Below the pieces are notes generated by a model that was not told the origin of the DNA, ran no database searches, and saw nothing but the letters and a program-made list of their open reading frames with translations. A stretch of DNA of 6,202 nucleotides from Bulleidia sp. GTDB lineage: Bacteria; Bacillota_I; Bacilli_A; Erysipelotrichales; Erysipelotrichaceae. The translations under genes were made by a program, and so were the position numbers. Below are positions 5,623-6,202 of this stretch, piece after piece. Positions within the stretch are counted from its first letter, which is position 1. Every line of letters starts with the position of its first letter. Location of the stretch: contig JAEDEK010000111.1 of assembly GCA_016293365.1 (NCBI GenBank), forward strand, positions 1 to 6,202, read 5' to 3'.

Positions 5623-6202
5623 CTAATGGATACGTACTTTCAGTCCTGTTTCTTCTTCAAATTCTTCAAAGAAGGAGGAAGGGATATCCGTTTTCGATGT
5701 GCGGATTTCAAAGCAGTTATCATTGACAAGGAAAGCCGGTGTACGTTCCAGATCAATGCCATAGTGGGCACATAATGTCATCAGACAGATCTGAATCATG
5801 TTCTGATTGACAGATTTACGGATACAGATGCGATAACATGTCTGATCCGCGCATTCCTGTAACAGATCAGGAATTCTAAGAGCCAGTTCAGGAGAGAGGA
5901 AGGATAACGACAGGTATGGACCATACGTGTCAGTCATCTTTCCTTTTTTGTATGGTCTGATCTTACTTTCCGCAAAGATGGAATCAATCAGTGCCAGTGC
6001 CCTGTTAATTTCCATTGTGCTGTTATCAGTAGATGGATAGAAGAATTCATCGGAATTCTGATTCTTCTGAATGACAGGATTCTGCTGTGATGAGCTTTCC
6101 CCATTGATTGTCAGTTTCCATCCGGTTGTGGATTCAAATGAAGCAAGCTGTTCCTGGATCGTATCTGCAGGCAGGTTTACTGTAACGCTGTAAGTGTGGC
6201 GG
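5623..6202 (-). CDS. C-terminal part of an unrecognised protein (5' end outside window)
   Basis: The frame stays open from the window edge (6201) to the TAG at 5625-5623, giving 192 visible residues. The ATG at 6015 is therefore probably internal. I do not recognise the family. The visible part starts with an alternating strand/helix pattern (TYSVTVNLPADTIQEQLASF, then TGWKLTING). A polar low-complexity linker follows (SSSQQNPVIQKNQNSD), then a mixed alpha/beta domain (INRALALIDSIF, GPYLSLSFLSPELALRIPDL, CYRICIRKSVNQNMIQIC). It ends in IPSSFFEEFEEETGLKVRIH. The first and last segments resemble each other: 'I...(L/F)..FE..TG.K..I'. This suggests a duplicated beta-alpha-beta unit. No signal peptide or membrane helix is seen in this part. 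Base composition is like that of its neighbours. It converges on the XRE gene with a 23-bp gap and has its own terminator. Confidence 0.75.
   Translation of the reverse strand, partial: RHTYSVTVNLPADTIQEQLASFESTTGWKLTINGESSSQQNPVIQKNQNSDEFFYPSTDNSTMEINRALALIDSIFAESKIRPYKKGKMTDTYGPYLSLSFLSPELALRIPDLLQECADQTCYRICIRKSVNQNMIQICLMTLCAHYGIDLERTPAFLVNDNCFEIRTSKTDIPSSFFEEFEEETGLKVRIH

Noticed and set aside
5623..6015. Complete 130-residue gene starting at the ATG at 6015
   Set aside because: The same frame is open without a stop to the window edge, with plausible protein sequence upstream and no ribosome site before that ATG. It is treated as the C-terminal part of a longer gene.

Overview
The window looks like a piece of a low-to-mid GC Bacillota chromosome. 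It carries AsnA-type asparagine synthetase, short intergenic gaps, AGGAGG-like ribosome binding sites and hairpin-plus-U terminators. The small XRE regulator with a membrane tail and the AlbA-type ATP-binding protein are of kinds common in gut Erysipelotrichia and related Clostridia. The order-level placement is inference from protein style; no marker gene is present.

Layout, left to right. (1) At 1-326 (+) is the C-terminal tail of a gene entering from outside, most like the tail of an Rpn/PD-(D/E)XK nuclease-transposase family protein, closed by a good terminator. (2) On the minus strand lie asnA (1719-2729) and lysA (414-1709), a tight two-gene unit read right to left. Both draw on the aspartate family: asparagine from aspartate, and lysine from meso-diaminopimelate. 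The two genes are in the same reading frame, separated by one TAA and three sense codons. (3) Divergent from asnA is a 292-residue thioredoxin-reductase-like flavoprotein (2863-3741, +). It keeps the FAD sites and the CATC redox pair but has lost the recognisable NADPH-binding motifs. It ends in a perfect 14-bp terminator stem.

(4) At 3893-4895 (-) is a broken gene for an AlbA_2/ATPase-type regulator (COG2865-like). It has a strong ribosome binding site and true start, two reading-frame breaks, and an apparent in-frame loss of the middle ATPase domain that joins the N-terminal half to the C-terminal winged helix. (5) Divergent from it is an XRE-family regulator with two C-terminal membrane helices (5075-5599, +). 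The intergenic region between the two holds a pair of matching inverted repeats (TTCA-N4-TGAA), 21 bp apart, that look like operators. (6) At the right edge a minus-strand gene (5623-6202) of unrecognised function leaves the window. Its terminator lies inside the last codons of the convergent regulator gene.

No tRNA, rRNA, CRISPR array, complete insertion sequence or riboswitch was seen. The most interesting items are the pyridine-nucleotide-motif-deficient flavoprotein, the structured decay of the AlbA-type gene, and the paired operator beside the membrane-anchored XRE regulator. I do not see convincing evidence of a wholly new multi-gene system.
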